Positions 36,091 to 44,695 of a stretch of 64,000 bases of DNA are shown here, piece after piece. A program made the translations under genes and the position numbers. Numbering within the stretch: the first letter of the stretch is position 1; every line of letters starts with the position of its first letter. Under the pieces are notes generated by a model, which was given only the letters and a program-made list of their open reading frames with translations, searched no databases and had not been told where the DNA came from. The stretch is from Rhodococcus erythropolis NBRC 15567 (GTDB lineage Bacteria > Actinomycetota > Actinomycetes > Mycobacteriales > Mycobacteriaceae): contig NZ_BCRM01000009.1 of assembly GCF_001552595.1 (NCBI RefSeq), positions 173,976-237,975 on the forward strand, given 5' to 3'.

Positions 36091-37494
36091 ATGACCCGGA
36101 TCGTGATCATCGGTGGCGGACCCGCCGGCTACGAGGCGGCACTGGTAGCCGCGCAGCACGGGGCCACGGTCACCCTGGTCGATTCGGACGGCGTCGGCGG
36201 CGCGTGTGTGCTGTTCGACTGTGTCCCGTCGAAGACGTTCATCGCGTCCACCGGAATCCGCACCGACATGCGTCGTGCATCCGACCTCGGCATCACTCTG
36301 GATCCGGAGCAGGCTTCGGTGTCACTGCCGAAGATCCACTCCCGAGTCAAGAGTCTCGCGTTGTCCCAGTCCTCGGACATTCGCGCACGGTTGCAGACGG
36401 TCGGCGTCGAGGTTCTCTCCGGCACCGCCGAACTGACCGATCCGCTCCTCGGTATGGCAGCACACCAGGTTCGCGCGACGCTCGGAAGCGGCGAGCAGAA
36501 GACCATCGACGCAGACGTCGTGTTGATCGCCACCGGCGCCAGCCCCCGCATCATCCCGGGAGCCGAGCCCGACGGTGAGCGAATCATGACGTGGCGTCAG
36601 CTCTACGACTTGGACGAGCTGCCCGAGCACCTGGTCGTGGTCGGTTCCGGTGTCACCGGTGCCGAGTTCGTCTCCGCATACACCGAGATGGGCGTCAAGG
36701 TCACACTCGTGTCCAGTCGTGACCGTGTTCTGCCCGGCGAGGATGCCGATGCGGCGCTCGTGCTCGAGGACGCCCTCGCCGAGCGCGGTGTCACCCTCGT
36801 CAAGCACGCCCGCGCAGACGCCGTCGAGCGCACCGAGAAGGGCATCATCGTCAAGCTCTCCGACGGCCGCACGGTCGAAGGAAGCCACGCTCTGATGACC
36901 GTCGGTTCCGTCCCCAACACCAACGGTCTCGGCCTGGAGCGGGTCGGCATCGAGTTGGACAAGGGTGGATACCTGCGTGTCGACCGGGTCTCGCGCACCA
37001 CGGTTTCCGGTATCTACGCCGCCGGTGACTGCACCGGACTGCTCCCGCTCGCGTCGGTGGCTGCGATGCAGGGACGTATCGCGATGTACCACGCACTCGG
37101 TGAAGGCGTCAGCCCGATCAAGTTGAAGACCGTCGCATCGGCCGTCTTCACGCGCCCCGAAATTGCAACGGTGGGTGTTTCGCAGGCCGCGATCGACAAC
37201 GGAGAGGTGCCTGCTCGCACCGTCATGTTGCCGCTCAACACCAACCCGCGCGCCAAGATGTCCGGTTTGCGCCGCGGCTTCGTGAAAATCTTCTGCCGCC
37301 CGGCTACCGGCGTGGTCATCGGCGGTGTTGTGGTCGCGCCCACCGCTTCGGAACTCATCCTGCCGATTGCGATCGCCGTGCAGAACAACCTGACGGTCAA
37401 CGACCTGGCTCAGACGTTCTCGGTGTACCCGTCGCTGACCGGATCGATCACCGAGGCAGCTCGTCAGCTCATGCGTCACGACGACCTGGACTGA
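36091..37494 (+). CDS. lpdA: NAD(P)H quinone reductase, LpdA-type flavoprotein disulphide reductase homologue
   Basis: The 467-residue protein has the FAD motif IIGGGPAGYEAA, the disulphide pair CVLFDC (C39/C44), GSGVTGAEF for NAD(P) and ASVAAMQGRIAMYHALG. The C-terminal active-site His-Glu pair of lipoamide dehydrogenases is not there: the usual HP position reads Y446-P447 in VYPSLTG. M. tuberculosis Rv3303c (LpdA) was reported as a quinone reductase rather than lipoamide dehydrogenase, which this fits. GGAGGA lies ahead of the ATG. Likely role is detoxification of quinones and oxidant resistance. Confidence 0.9.
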   Translation: MTRIVIIGGGPAGYEAALVAAQHGATVTLVDSDGVGGACVLFDCVPSKTFIASTGIRTDMRRASDLGITLDPEQASVSLPKIHSRVKSLALSQSSDIRARLQTVGVEVLSGTAELTDPLLGMAAHQVRATLGSGEQKTIDADVVLIATGASPRIIPGAEPDGERIMTWRQLYDLDELPEHLVVVGSGVTGAEFVSAYTEMGVKVTLVSSRDRVLPGEDADAALVLEDALAERGVTLVKHARADAVERTEKGIIVKLSDGRTVEGSHALMTVGSVPNTNGLGLERVGIELDKGGYLRVDRVSRTTVSGIYAAGDCTGLLPLASVAAMQGRIAMYHALGEGVSPIKLKTVASAVFTRPEIATVGVSQAAIDNGEVPARTVMLPLNTNPRAKMSGLRRGFVKIFCRPATGVVIGGVVVAPTASELILPIAIAVQNNLTVNDLAQTFSVYPSLTGSITEAARQLMRHDDLD

Positions 37495-37517
37495 GAACGG
37501 ACCAGAGTCTTCTTACA

Positions 37518-37539
37518 ATGTGAGAAATCTGTTTCACAT
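37518..37539. promoter_or_regulatory. Inverted-repeat operator candidate before aminotransferase
   Basis: ATGTGA (37518-37523) and TCACAT (37534-37539) form a perfect inverted repeat with a 10-base spacer. It sits between lpdA and the aminotransferase. The spacer is too long for a CRP site (six bases expected), so the binding protein is unknown. Confidence 0.35.
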
Positions 37540-37561
37540 ACTGAAGTATTGGTGAGATAGT

Positions 37562-37595
37562 CGAGATACCGACCGAATCAAGGGTCGGTATCTCG
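37562..37595. terminator. Hairpin, probable terminator of lpdA
   Basis: A 13-base perfect stem (CGAGATACCGACC with GGTCGGTATCTCG) encloses the 8-base loop GAATCAAG, 67 bases after the lpdA stop. No T-run follows, so it could also be a leader structure of the aminotransferase mRNA. Confidence 0.6.
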
Positions 37596-37673
37596 GCGCT
37601 CTCCCGCCCCGTTGACCCAGGACGGCTCAGGGTGTTTCCTCTGACCTTCATTCTGCGTGCCTGGGAGCTTCAC

Positions 37674-38855
37674 ATGACACACGCCGCGCTGTCCGCTCGT
37701 ATGGACGGACTCCGTAGTTCTGCAATTCGCGATCTGCTCACCTTGACTGCCCGACCCGACGTCATCAGCTTGGCCGGCGGACTACCCGATCCTGATTTCA
37801 TTCCGCGGGAACGAATCTCGAAGGCAGCCCACGACGCACTCGGTGACCCCTCGTCCGTTCAATACGGCGAGACGTCAGGCCTGCGGCGCCTCCGTGAGGT
37901 GATCGCCGAGCGCGAATCCTCCAAGATCGGGCGGGCACTCGACGTGTCCGAAGTTGTGATCACACACGGTTCTCAGCAAGGTTTGAGCCTGCTCGCGCAG
38001 GTCCTCCTCGACGCCGGTGACGTTGTGGTCGTGGAGGAACCGGCATATACCGGTGCGCTGCAGGTCTTTCGGACGGCGCAGGCTCGTCTCGTTCCCGTCC
38101 AGCTGGACGAGGACGGAATGGACACCGACGCGCTCGAGACGAAACTCGCCGCCGGTCTTCGGCCCAAAGTCGTGCACACCGTGAGCAATTTCCACAACCC
38201 GCGGGGCGCGGTGCTTTCGGCGCAGCGGCGAGCGCACTTGGCGGCGCTGGCGGACCGATACGGGTTCTGGGTTCTCGAGGACGACCCGTACGGCGAACTG
38301 TACTTCGGCGAGAAACCGCCCGCACCGCTGGCGGCGTTGTCGGACAGGGTGATTCGGCTGTCCAGTGCTTCCAAAGTGTTGGCACCGGCGCTGCGCGTCG
38401 GCTGGCTGCACGGCGACCGAAAGGTCTGCGAGGCGGTCGAACTGATCAAGCAAGGCGCTGACCTGTGCGGGTCTTCGCTCACCCAGCAGATCGCCGCAGA
38501 CCTCTTCTCCGACGTCGAATGGTTCGAAACGCACCTCGACAAGCTCCGGGAGGGTTACGGCGCCAGAGCGAAGGCGTTGGTCACCGCCGCCGAGACGGAA
38601 TTGAGTGGGCGTGCACGCTTTTCCGAGGTCCGCGGCGGGATGTTCTGTTGGATGGATTTCGTCGACGACGTCGACACCACCGAACTCCTGGGTGCCGCGC
38701 TCGAGCACGGCGTGGCATTTGTCCCAGGTTCGGCCTTCGCGGTCGAAGCTGACCTCGGTCGAAGCGCTCGACTGTGTTTCGCGACGTATCCCGAAGCCGT
38801 GCTGGTCGATGCCGTCGGCAGGCTCCGGAAGAGTGTTACCGCAGGTACAGCCTGA
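37674..38855 (+). CDS. PLP-dependent aminotransferase, class I/II (2-aminoadipate-type)
   Basis: The 393-residue fold-type I enzyme has the PLP lysine K234 in SSASKVLAPALRVGW. It also has N175 in SNFHNPRG, D204/Y206 in LEDDPYGELY and the arginine of ALRVGW. This layout fits the MocR/LysN-like subgroup acting on 2-aminoadipate or aromatic/branched amino acids. No GntR domain is attached. The ATG at 37674 has a GGGAGCTT ribosome site. Its 3' end overlaps the convergent CoA-transferase gene by 20 bases. Confidence 0.85.
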   Translation: MTHAALSARMDGLRSSAIRDLLTLTARPDVISLAGGLPDPDFIPRERISKAAHDALGDPSSVQYGETSGLRRLREVIAERESSKIGRALDVSEVVITHGSQQGLSLLAQVLLDAGDVVVVEEPAYTGALQVFRTAQARLVPVQLDEDGMDTDALETKLAAGLRPKVVHTVSNFHNPRGAVLSAQRRAHLAALADRYGFWVLEDDPYGELYFGEKPPAPLAALSDRVIRLSSASKVLAPALRVGWLHGDRKVCEAVELIKQGADLCGSSLTQQIAADLFSDVEWFETHLDKLREGYGARAKALVTAAETELSGRARFSEVRGGMFCWMDFVDDVDTTELLGAALEHGVAFVPGSAFAVEADLGRSARLCFATYPEAVLVDAVGRLRKSVTAGTA

Positions 38856-39621
38856 CCTTGTCGATAGTGTTGCGGAGCAGATCGATCTCCGTGCTCGATG
38901 GTGGGGTGGTGATGGTGATGTGCTCGGCGACGGCGAGGTCCCATCCCGTCGACTCTCGGACTTGATCGACCGAGATTCCCTCGTGGACGCTGGTCAACTC
39001 CAATTCGCCGCCGGGGCCCTGGTGTGTCAGGACGCCGAGGTTGGTGAATACCTTGGTCACTCCTGCACCTGCCGGCATGATGCCCTTACCGCTGGCGTGG
39101 GCGCGGGCGGGGCTGGGTGAGGTGCAGAAGTCGAGCTCGGCCGGAAAGGAACTGAGATCGTGGCGACGCATCACGACGAAGATCTCGGCGGCGTTCGCGA
39201 TGATCTCGACGGCCCCGCCCGCTCCGGGCAGTCTGACCGTCGGGTTCTTCCAGTCACCGATGAAACTTGTGTTCAGACTGCCCGTTCGATCGATTTGAGC
39301 GGCCCCGAGAAATCCGACGTCGACGTTGCCACCTTGCAGGACGTAACCGAAGAGCGCGGCCATGCTCAGCACGGATTCGGCACCGGAGACAACCACGGAG
39401 TCCGCGATACCCTCGGCCATTGCCGACGGATGTGCACCGCACACTCCGGATTCGTAGATCAGCTCGACGTCCGGATTCGACGTGTGCCGCGCGAGATCGA
39501 CTGCGAGCGTGGGTAGCCCAACTCCGGCGAAGACTCGGCGCTTACCCGCCAATTCGCGTGCCGCGACGGCGACGATCGTTTCGGTGGAGGTGGTGTTACC
39601 GGTCCCGATCGTGGTGGTCAT
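38836..39621 (-). CDS. 3-oxoadipate CoA-transferase beta subunit-like (CatJ)
   Basis: The 261-residue protein has FAGVGLPTLAVDLARHT, LIYESGVCGAHPS and GGNVDVGFLGAAQIDRTG, followed by RLPGAGGA and GVLTH. This is close to what I recall of CatJ of Pseudomonas knackmussii, and resembles the B subunits of family I glutaconate-type CoA-transferases. It should work with the overlapping CatI-like subunit to move CoA from succinyl-CoA to 3-oxoadipate or a related oxo-acid. ATG at 39621 overlaps the partner's stop by four bases. Other acids such as acetoacetate cannot be excluded. Confidence 0.78.
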   Translation of the reverse strand: MTTTIGTGNTTSTETIVAVAARELAGKRRVFAGVGLPTLAVDLARHTSNPDVELIYESGVCGAHPSAMAEGIADSVVVSGAESVLSMAALFGYVLQGGNVDVGFLGAAQIDRTGSLNTSFIGDWKNPTVRLPGAGGAVEIIANAAEIFVVMRRHDLSSFPAELDFCTSPSPARAHASGKGIMPAGAGVTKVFTNLGVLTHQGPGGELELTSVHEGISVDQVRESTGWDLAVAEHITITTPPSSTEIDLLRNTIDKVRLYLR

Positions 39622-40532
39622 AGTCTGCTCCCGTAGTCGACTGGTGTGGAGAGTTTTGGTCCGACCTCGAGATCCGACCAGTAGTCGGCTCCGAGTTTGG
39701 CGAGATACTCGCCGTGACTGTCGAGTGCGTACACCCATTCGTCGAGCCAATTTCTCAGCCGTGAAGGGTCTTTGGAGATTTCGGTCCAGCGTCGGTAGAA
39801 GCCGCAATCGCGGTCGTAGTATCCCTGCGCGTACGACGGGTGTGCGCCGCGCGGGCAGACGACAACCGCGTCGACTGCATGCGAGGGAATCAGAGTTCGG
39901 CTCGGGTCTGACCTGATGACCTCGTCGTCGACCAGTTCTTCGACAACGACGATTGCCTTCTTCGCGGCGTACACGGCCTCTTGCTGCACCCCGGCGATGC
40001 CCCAGATCTGCGCATTCCCGGACGAGTCCGCTCGCTGTGCGCCGATGATCGTGACATCCGGATTCAATGGCGGCACAACGTAGACGCTCCCGCCGCCGTA
40101 CGGGTCCTCGACGAGTCTCAGTTGTGGGTTGAGTGCGGGTAGATCACTACCGGCGTACGACCGTAGCGGGAAGAAGGGAAGCCTGGCGGCTCCCGCCTGA
40201 TACCGGCACACCATGCCGTAATGGCTGTATTCCTCGACTTCGAGGGGGAGCGGGTCCTGGTTCTCGATGCGTCTGCGTAACTCGTACAGAGAACCTGCGG
40301 AGCCGCTGGCGAAGAACGAAGCGACCAGCTTTCGGACGCAGCCGGCGGCGACGAGTTGATCGGAAACGATGTCCGGCGTCATCCGGCACAGCGTGAGGTC
40401 CTTCCTGCCCTGCCGGATGATCTCGTGTGCCGCGGCAAATGGAATGAGATGCGAAAAGCCCTCCAACGCAACAGTCATTCCGTCGCCGACGTATCGACCG
40501 ATAGCCTCTTTCATCGAGAGCGTCTTGTCCAC
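39618..40532 (-). CDS. 3-oxoadipate CoA-transferase alpha subunit-like (CatI)
   Basis: The 304-residue subunit has GDGMTVALEGFSHLIPFAAA, IRQGRKDLTLCRMTPD and VVPPLNPDVTIIGAQRAD. PRGAHPSYAQGYYDRD is almost word for word the CatI signature as I recall it. It probably activates a dicarboxylic oxo-acid in aromatic degradation. GTG at 40532 is chosen: AGAAGAGG lies ahead and it leaves no long tail. The gene is divergent from a LysR regulator, and a transporter follows that regulator, making a small acid-uptake and activation unit. Confidence 0.82.
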   Translation of the reverse strand: MDKTLSMKEAIGRYVGDGMTVALEGFSHLIPFAAAHEIIRQGRKDLTLCRMTPDIVSDQLVAAGCVRKLVASFFASGSAGSLYELRRRIENQDPLPLEVEEYSHYGMVCRYQAGAARLPFFPLRSYAGSDLPALNPQLRLVEDPYGGGSVYVVPPLNPDVTIIGAQRADSSGNAQIWGIAGVQQEAVYAAKKAIVVVEELVDDEVIRSDPSRTLIPSHAVDAVVVCPRGAHPSYAQGYYDRDCGFYRRWTEISKDPSRLRNWLDEWVYALDSHGEYLAKLGADYWSDLEVGPKLSTPVDYGSRL

Positions 40533-40616
40533 GTGTGTACCTCTTCTTACGTTCTCGCGCACTTGGTCGGTTTCGGAAACTTGACATGGTCGGCCGGTGT
40601 GGCGCAACAATGTCGG

Positions 40617-41513
40617 GTGGAAATTCATCAGATCAACGCATTTCTCGCGGTGGCTGAGGAGCTACATTTCGGCCGTGCGGCTCAGCGGCTTCGGATTGCG
40701 CAACCGCCGCTGAGTCGAACCATCAGGCAATTCGAGAAACAGCTCGGTTCGCCGTTGTTCGATCGAAGTACTCGAACTGTGCGGTTGACTGCTGCCGGTG
40801 AAGCACTGCTGCTTCCGGCGCGCGAAATTTTGGACGCGTGCCGGATGGCCGAGATCGCGGTATCCGCGGCAGGCCAGGGAACGACAGGTCGCGTTCGCCT
40901 GGGCTTCGCGGGAACCTCGTCGCACCTGCTCGTCGGGCGGTGGGCGAAATTGGTGAGAAAGACGAATCCCGGTATCGAATTTGTGCTCGACAGTTCCGCT
41001 TTCGCGAACGAGGCGTTGTTGATGTTGCTCGATCGACGACTCGACATCGGGATGGTCCGGTGGACCGTCCCGCCGCTCGGGATCACGTCGAGATTGATCG
41101 CCGAGGAGAACTTTCTGGTTGCCATGTCGAAAGACCATCCGTTGGCGTCGAGGGAATCGGTTCGGTTGATCGAATTGGAGTCCGAGAATTGGGTGACGCT
41201 TCCGGCGGAACCGGGTTCGATTCTGCGGGAGTCTCTGCTCAGTGCATCGAAGAACGCAGGGTTCCTGGCTCGAATCGTGCAGACGGCACCGGATTCGATG
41301 TCGTTGATCGCGCTGGTGTCCGCGGAAATCGGATGCTCGTTGACTATTTCGTCGGTGGCCCAAAGCATCGTGAACCCTGATGTTGTCTTTGTTCCCGTCA
41401 TGGATCCACCTCCTCCCCTTCAACTGCGTATCGCCTGGCGAGATGGAGACGACAGACCTGCGCTTCTCGAAGTGTTGAAATTGTCCGAGCAGGCGCTGCC
41501 GTCCCTGGCTTAG
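40617..41513 (+). CDS. LysR family transcriptional regulator
   Basis: The 298-residue protein begins at a GTG and has the LysR helix-turn-helix (INAFLAVAEELHFGRAAQRL, then PPLSRTIRQFEKQLGSPLFDR). A cofactor-sensing domain follows. It belongs to the CatR/BenM-like branch by its EELHFGRAAQRL phrase. It is divergent from the CatI/CatJ-like genes and 3'-overlapping the MHS transporter, so it likely activates the transferase operon in response to an aromatic intermediate. The 84-base gap holds no unmistakable T-N11-A box. Confidence 0.85.
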   Translation: MEIHQINAFLAVAEELHFGRAAQRLRIAQPPLSRTIRQFEKQLGSPLFDRSTRTVRLTAAGEALLLPAREILDACRMAEIAVSAAGQGTTGRVRLGFAGTSSHLLVGRWAKLVRKTNPGIEFVLDSSAFANEALLMLLDRRLDIGMVRWTVPPLGITSRLIAEENFLVAMSKDHPLASRESVRLIELESENWVTLPAEPGSILRESLLSASKNAGFLARIVQTAPDSMSLIALVSAEIGCSLTISSVAQSIVNPDVVFVPVMDPPPPLQLRIAWRDGDDRPALLEVLKLSEQALPSLA

Positions 41514-42925
41514 ACGGTTGCCCGACCGGTAGGAATTTCACCCGCTTCGGACTTCGGCGAGTTTGCAGTATCGGCAAGAGCGTTCTCGAGTTCGAGCTCG
41601 TCGTAATCCGCTTGCTCGGCCGTCGAGAGTTCGCTTGCGTTGTAGCCGGTACGTCGGAGTAGGAGAAGGGTGCAGATCAGCGAGACAAGTGCGTACAGTC
41701 CGGACACGATCGCGACCCCGACGATGTTGCCTGACGTGTTGAGCATCCACTGCGCCAGTACCGGAGTTCCGCCGCCGACGACAAGGGAACACAGTTGATA
41801 CGCCGTCGACAGACCCGTGTAACGGATGTTCGCAGGGAAGGCGCGAGCGAGAACGCCGGCGATGGCGCCGTAGAACATCGAGTGCGGGATCGTGGCGAGA
41901 CACATCGCAACGACTGCGATGGTGAAGTTCCCGGTTCTGATGGCAAAGAACATCGCGGGCATGAGAACGAACTCCGGTATCACCATCAGGCACATGGCCT
42001 TCCGCATGTCTATCTTGGAAACCAGAACGGCCCCGAACGGTTGGACGATGAACTGCACGACAAGTGCGATCGCGATAGCGGCGAGGAATGTGCCGCGGTC
42101 GTATCCGAGTTCTTTTGTAGCCCAGGACAATGCGAAGGTGTTCTTGAAATAGGTGACCTGTGCGAGGGGGAGTGCGCCGGCGCCGAGGAGAACCAGCACC
42201 CAATGCTTGCGCAATACTTCGGCGAGCGGAAGTTTGACGACCTTCTTGCGGGCGAGAACGGCCTTCATCTCGTCGGACTCTTCGAGTTTCAGGCGAATGA
42301 TCATGCCGAGGATGACCAGGCCTGCCGAAACGAGAAAAGGGATTCGCCAGCCGTAGAGAAGGAATGACGGCGTCGGCATCGAGGACAGCAGGAAGAATGC
42401 GATGGTCGCCAACAGATTTCCCGCGGGCGAGCCCTGCTGAGCGAACGCGGAGTAGAGGATGCTCTTACCCTTCGGTGCGTTCTCGCTGGCGATGAGTACC
42501 GCGCCACCCCACTCACCACCGACCGCAATTCCTTGGATCACGCGAAGGGTGACCAGACCGATCGGGGCCCACATGCCGACCTGCGCGTAGGTGGGGAGGA
42601 GTCCGATCCCGACAGTGGCGACGCCCATCATCATCAAGGTGATGACCAGAGTGTTCTTGCGCCCGATCCGGTCGCCGAGATGGCCGAAGATGATCCCGCC
42701 GATCGGCCTGGCGAGGAAGCCTGCCCACAGGGTGATGAAGGCGAGGAGCGTGCCGACTCCGTTCGGCAGTGTGTCGGAGAAGAAGATCTCGCCGAATACC
42801 AGGGCAGCCGCGGTGCCGTAGATATAGAAGTCGTACCACTCGATGGTGGTTCCGATGAATGAAGCGATACCGGCTCTTCGTGCCTTGGCGTTGATCTCCT
42901 CGGAACTGCGAGTGGGTGAACTCAT
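41510..42925 (-). CDS. MFS transporter, metabolite:H+ symporter (MHS) family
   Basis: The 471-residue, 12-helix protein has TTIEWYDFYIYGTAAALVF in the first helix, GRKNTLVITLMMMG after motif A, and VGGEWGGAVLIASENAPKG. These are signatures of MHS permeases such as those for shikimate, dicarboxylates or aromatic acids. It imports an organic acid with protons. Its stop overlaps the LysR stop by four bases, and it is convergent with that gene and transcribed in the same direction as glpK upstream. A terminator hairpin separates it from glpK. Confidence 0.87.
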   Translation of the reverse strand: MSSPTRSSEEINAKARRAGIASFIGTTIEWYDFYIYGTAAALVFGEIFFSDTLPNGVGTLLAFITLWAGFLARPIGGIIFGHLGDRIGRKNTLVITLMMMGVATVGIGLLPTYAQVGMWAPIGLVTLRVIQGIAVGGEWGGAVLIASENAPKGKSILYSAFAQQGSPAGNLLATIAFFLLSSMPTPSFLLYGWRIPFLVSAGLVILGMIIRLKLEESDEMKAVLARKKVVKLPLAEVLRKHWVLVLLGAGALPLAQVTYFKNTFALSWATKELGYDRGTFLAAIAIALVVQFIVQPFGAVLVSKIDMRKAMCLMVIPEFVLMPAMFFAIRTGNFTIAVVAMCLATIPHSMFYGAIAGVLARAFPANIRYTGLSTAYQLCSLVVGGGTPVLAQWMLNTSGNIVGVAIVSGLYALVSLICTLLLLRRTGYNASELSTAEQADYDELELENALADTANSPKSEAGEIPTGRATV

Positions 42926-43020
42926 GCGTGGCGACCTTTCTCTGCAACATTCGCGGCGCCGAAACGTGGCGCGCCTGAATGAGATTCGCAGAGTGGTGTA
43001 GGTCACGTCCAATACCAACT

Positions 43021-43061
43021 TGGTCGCCTATTGATACCTCAGGAGTATCAATAGGCGACCA
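43021..43061. terminator. Hairpin terminator after glpK
   Basis: The two 17-base arms, TGGTCGCCTATTGATAC and GTATCAATAGGCGACCA, are perfectly complementary around the loop CTCAGGA. It lies 36 bases downstream of the glpK stop on the minus strand and before the MHS transporter start. No strong U-tract follows. Confidence 0.75.
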
Positions 43062-43096
43062 TGATCAGCTCTTCCGGTATGGAAGGATCGGGGTGA

Positions 43097-44587
43097 TTAC
43101 TCGGACCAGTTGTACGTCCGCTCGACGGCCTTGTTCCACTCCGCGTACAGCCGTGACCTTTCGGACTCGTCCATCGCCGGTTCCCAGGTTTGGCCGACGG
43201 CCCAGTTGTTGCGGATGTCTTCGGTGTCGGCCCAGTAACCGATGGCGAGGCCCGCTGCATACGCAGCGCCGAGTGCTGTCGTTTCGTTGACCACCGGGCG
43301 GATGACGGGAACTCCGAGGATGTCCGACTGGAACTGCATCAGGGTTTCGTTGACCACCATGCCGCCGTCGACCTTCAGCGCGGACAGTTCGACTCCCGAA
43401 TCCGCACGCATGGCGTCGATGACCTCACGGGTTTGGTATGCCGTCGCCTCGAGGGCCGCGCGAGCCAGGTGTCCCTTGTTGACGAACCGCGTCAGGCCGA
43501 CGATCACGCCGCGTGCATCCGGTCGCCACCGGGGTGCGAACAGTCCGGAGAACGCGGGTACGAAGTAGGCGCCGCCGTTGTCGTCGACACTCGCGGCGAG
43601 CGGCTCGATGTCCTTGGCGTTCTGAATGATTCCGAGATTGTCCCGAAGCCACTGGACCAAGGAGCCGGTCACCGCGACGGAACCTTCGAGTGCGTAGACG
43701 GCAGGGGCTTCGCCGAGTTTGTAGCAGACGGTCGTCAGCAGTCCGTGCTTGCTGTGCACCGGCTTCGTTCCGGTGTTGAGAAGCATGAAATTGCCGGTGC
43801 CGTAGGTGTTCTTGGCTTCACCCTCGGAGAGGCAGGCCTGGCCGAATGTGGCTGCCTGCTGGTCACCGAGGATTCCGGCGACCGGCACACCGGCGAGATT
43901 GCCGCGAGGACGGCCGGTGCCGTAGACCTCGGACGAACTACGGATTTCAGGGAGCATCGACATCGGGATTCCGAAGTCCGCGCAGATCGATTCGTCCCAC
44001 TGAAGGGTCTCGAGATCCATCAGCATCGTGCGTGACGCATTGGTGACATCTGTCACGTGAACACCGTCGGTCAGGTTCCATACGATCCACGTGTCGACGG
44101 TGCCGAAGCACAATTCTCCGGCCTCCGCTTTGGCTCTCGCGCCGTCCACGTTGTCGAGAATCCACCGGATCTTCGGCCCGGCGAAGTAGGTCGAGAGCGG
44201 CAGCCCGGTCTTGTCTCGGTACTTGTCCGGACCCTCGTCGCCGCCCAGTTCGACACACAGTTGATCCGTGCGCGTGTCCTGCCACACGATCGCGTTGTAG
44301 ATCGGCTTGCCCGTCGAACGCTCCCAAACGACGGTCGTCTCACGCTGATTCGTGATTCCGACGGCCGCGATGTCGGCCCGCGTGAGGTCGACCTTCGCGA
44401 GAGCGCCGGCCACCACCTCCCGGGTGTTGATCCACAGCGCAACCGGGTCGTGCTCGACCCAACCGGCGCGCGGGAAAATCTGCTCGTGTTCTTTCTGCGC
44501 AACGCTCACCACGGCGCCGTCGTGATCGAAGATCATGCAGCGGCTCGACGTCGTGCCTTGGTCGATGGCGGCGATGTATTGATTCAC
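43097..44587 (-). CDS. glpK: Glycerol kinase
   Basis: The 496-residue FGGY-family kinase has [12 protein letters not shown] at the ATP site, [15 protein letters not shown] and [21 protein letters not shown] and [21 protein letters not shown] close the substrate site. It phosphorylates glycerol to glycerol-3-phosphate at the cytoplasmic membrane. It is divergent from glpD across 108 bases, so both are probably controlled together. No glpF facilitator is visible in the window. Confidence 0.96.
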   Translation of the reverse strand: MNQYIAAIDQGTTSSRCMIFDHDGAVVSVAQKEHEQIFPRAGWVEHDPVALWINTREVVAGALAKVDLTRADIAAVGITNQRETTVVWERSTGKPIYNAIVWQDTRTDQLCVELGGDEGPDKYRDKTGLPLSTYFAGPKIRWILDNVDGARAKAEAGELCFGTVDTWIVWNLTDGVHVTDVTNASRTMLMDLETLQWDESICADFGIPMSMLPEIRSSSEVYGTGRPRGNLAGVPVAGILGDQQAATFGQACLSEGEAKNTYGTGNFMLLNTGTKPVHSKHGLLTTVCYKLGEAPAVYALEGSVAVTGSLVQWLRDNLGIIQNAKDIEPLAASVDDNGGAYFVPAFSGLFAPRWRPDARGVIVGLTRFVNKGHLARAALEATAYQTREVIDAMRADSGVELSALKVDGGMVVNETLMQFQSDILGVPVIRPVVNETTALGAAYAAGLAIGYWADTEDIRNNWAVGQTWEPAMDESERSRLYAEWNKAVERTYNWSE

Positions 44588-44656
44588 TGTGCTCCTATGT
44601 TCGGGCGCGTTCGCAGTTATCCGTGCGCTGTCGCAGTATGTGGATCAAGCTACTAG

Positions 44657-44687
44657 CCTGTAAACGGATTCGTCGTCGACTTACAGG
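44657..44687. promoter_or_regulatory. Inverted repeat in the glpD leader covering its ribosome site
   Basis: CCTGTAA (44657-44663) pairs perfectly with TTACAGG (44681-44687), spacer 17 bases. The right arm runs into AGGAG, the ribosome site of glpD at 44696. It could be an operator or a weak hairpin that hides the ribosome site. Confidence 0.4.
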
Positions 44688-44695
44688 AGACCGGG

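Noticed and set aside
37518..37539. TGTGA/TCACA pair as a CRP/GlxR site
   Set aside because: The spacer is 10 bases, whereas CRP/GlxR sites have six; kept only as a general operator candidate.
40575..40585. GTTTCGGAAAC as a LysR box between catI-like and LysR genes
   Set aside because: Only a 5-base palindrome with one centre base; does not fit T-N11-A and is expected by chance.
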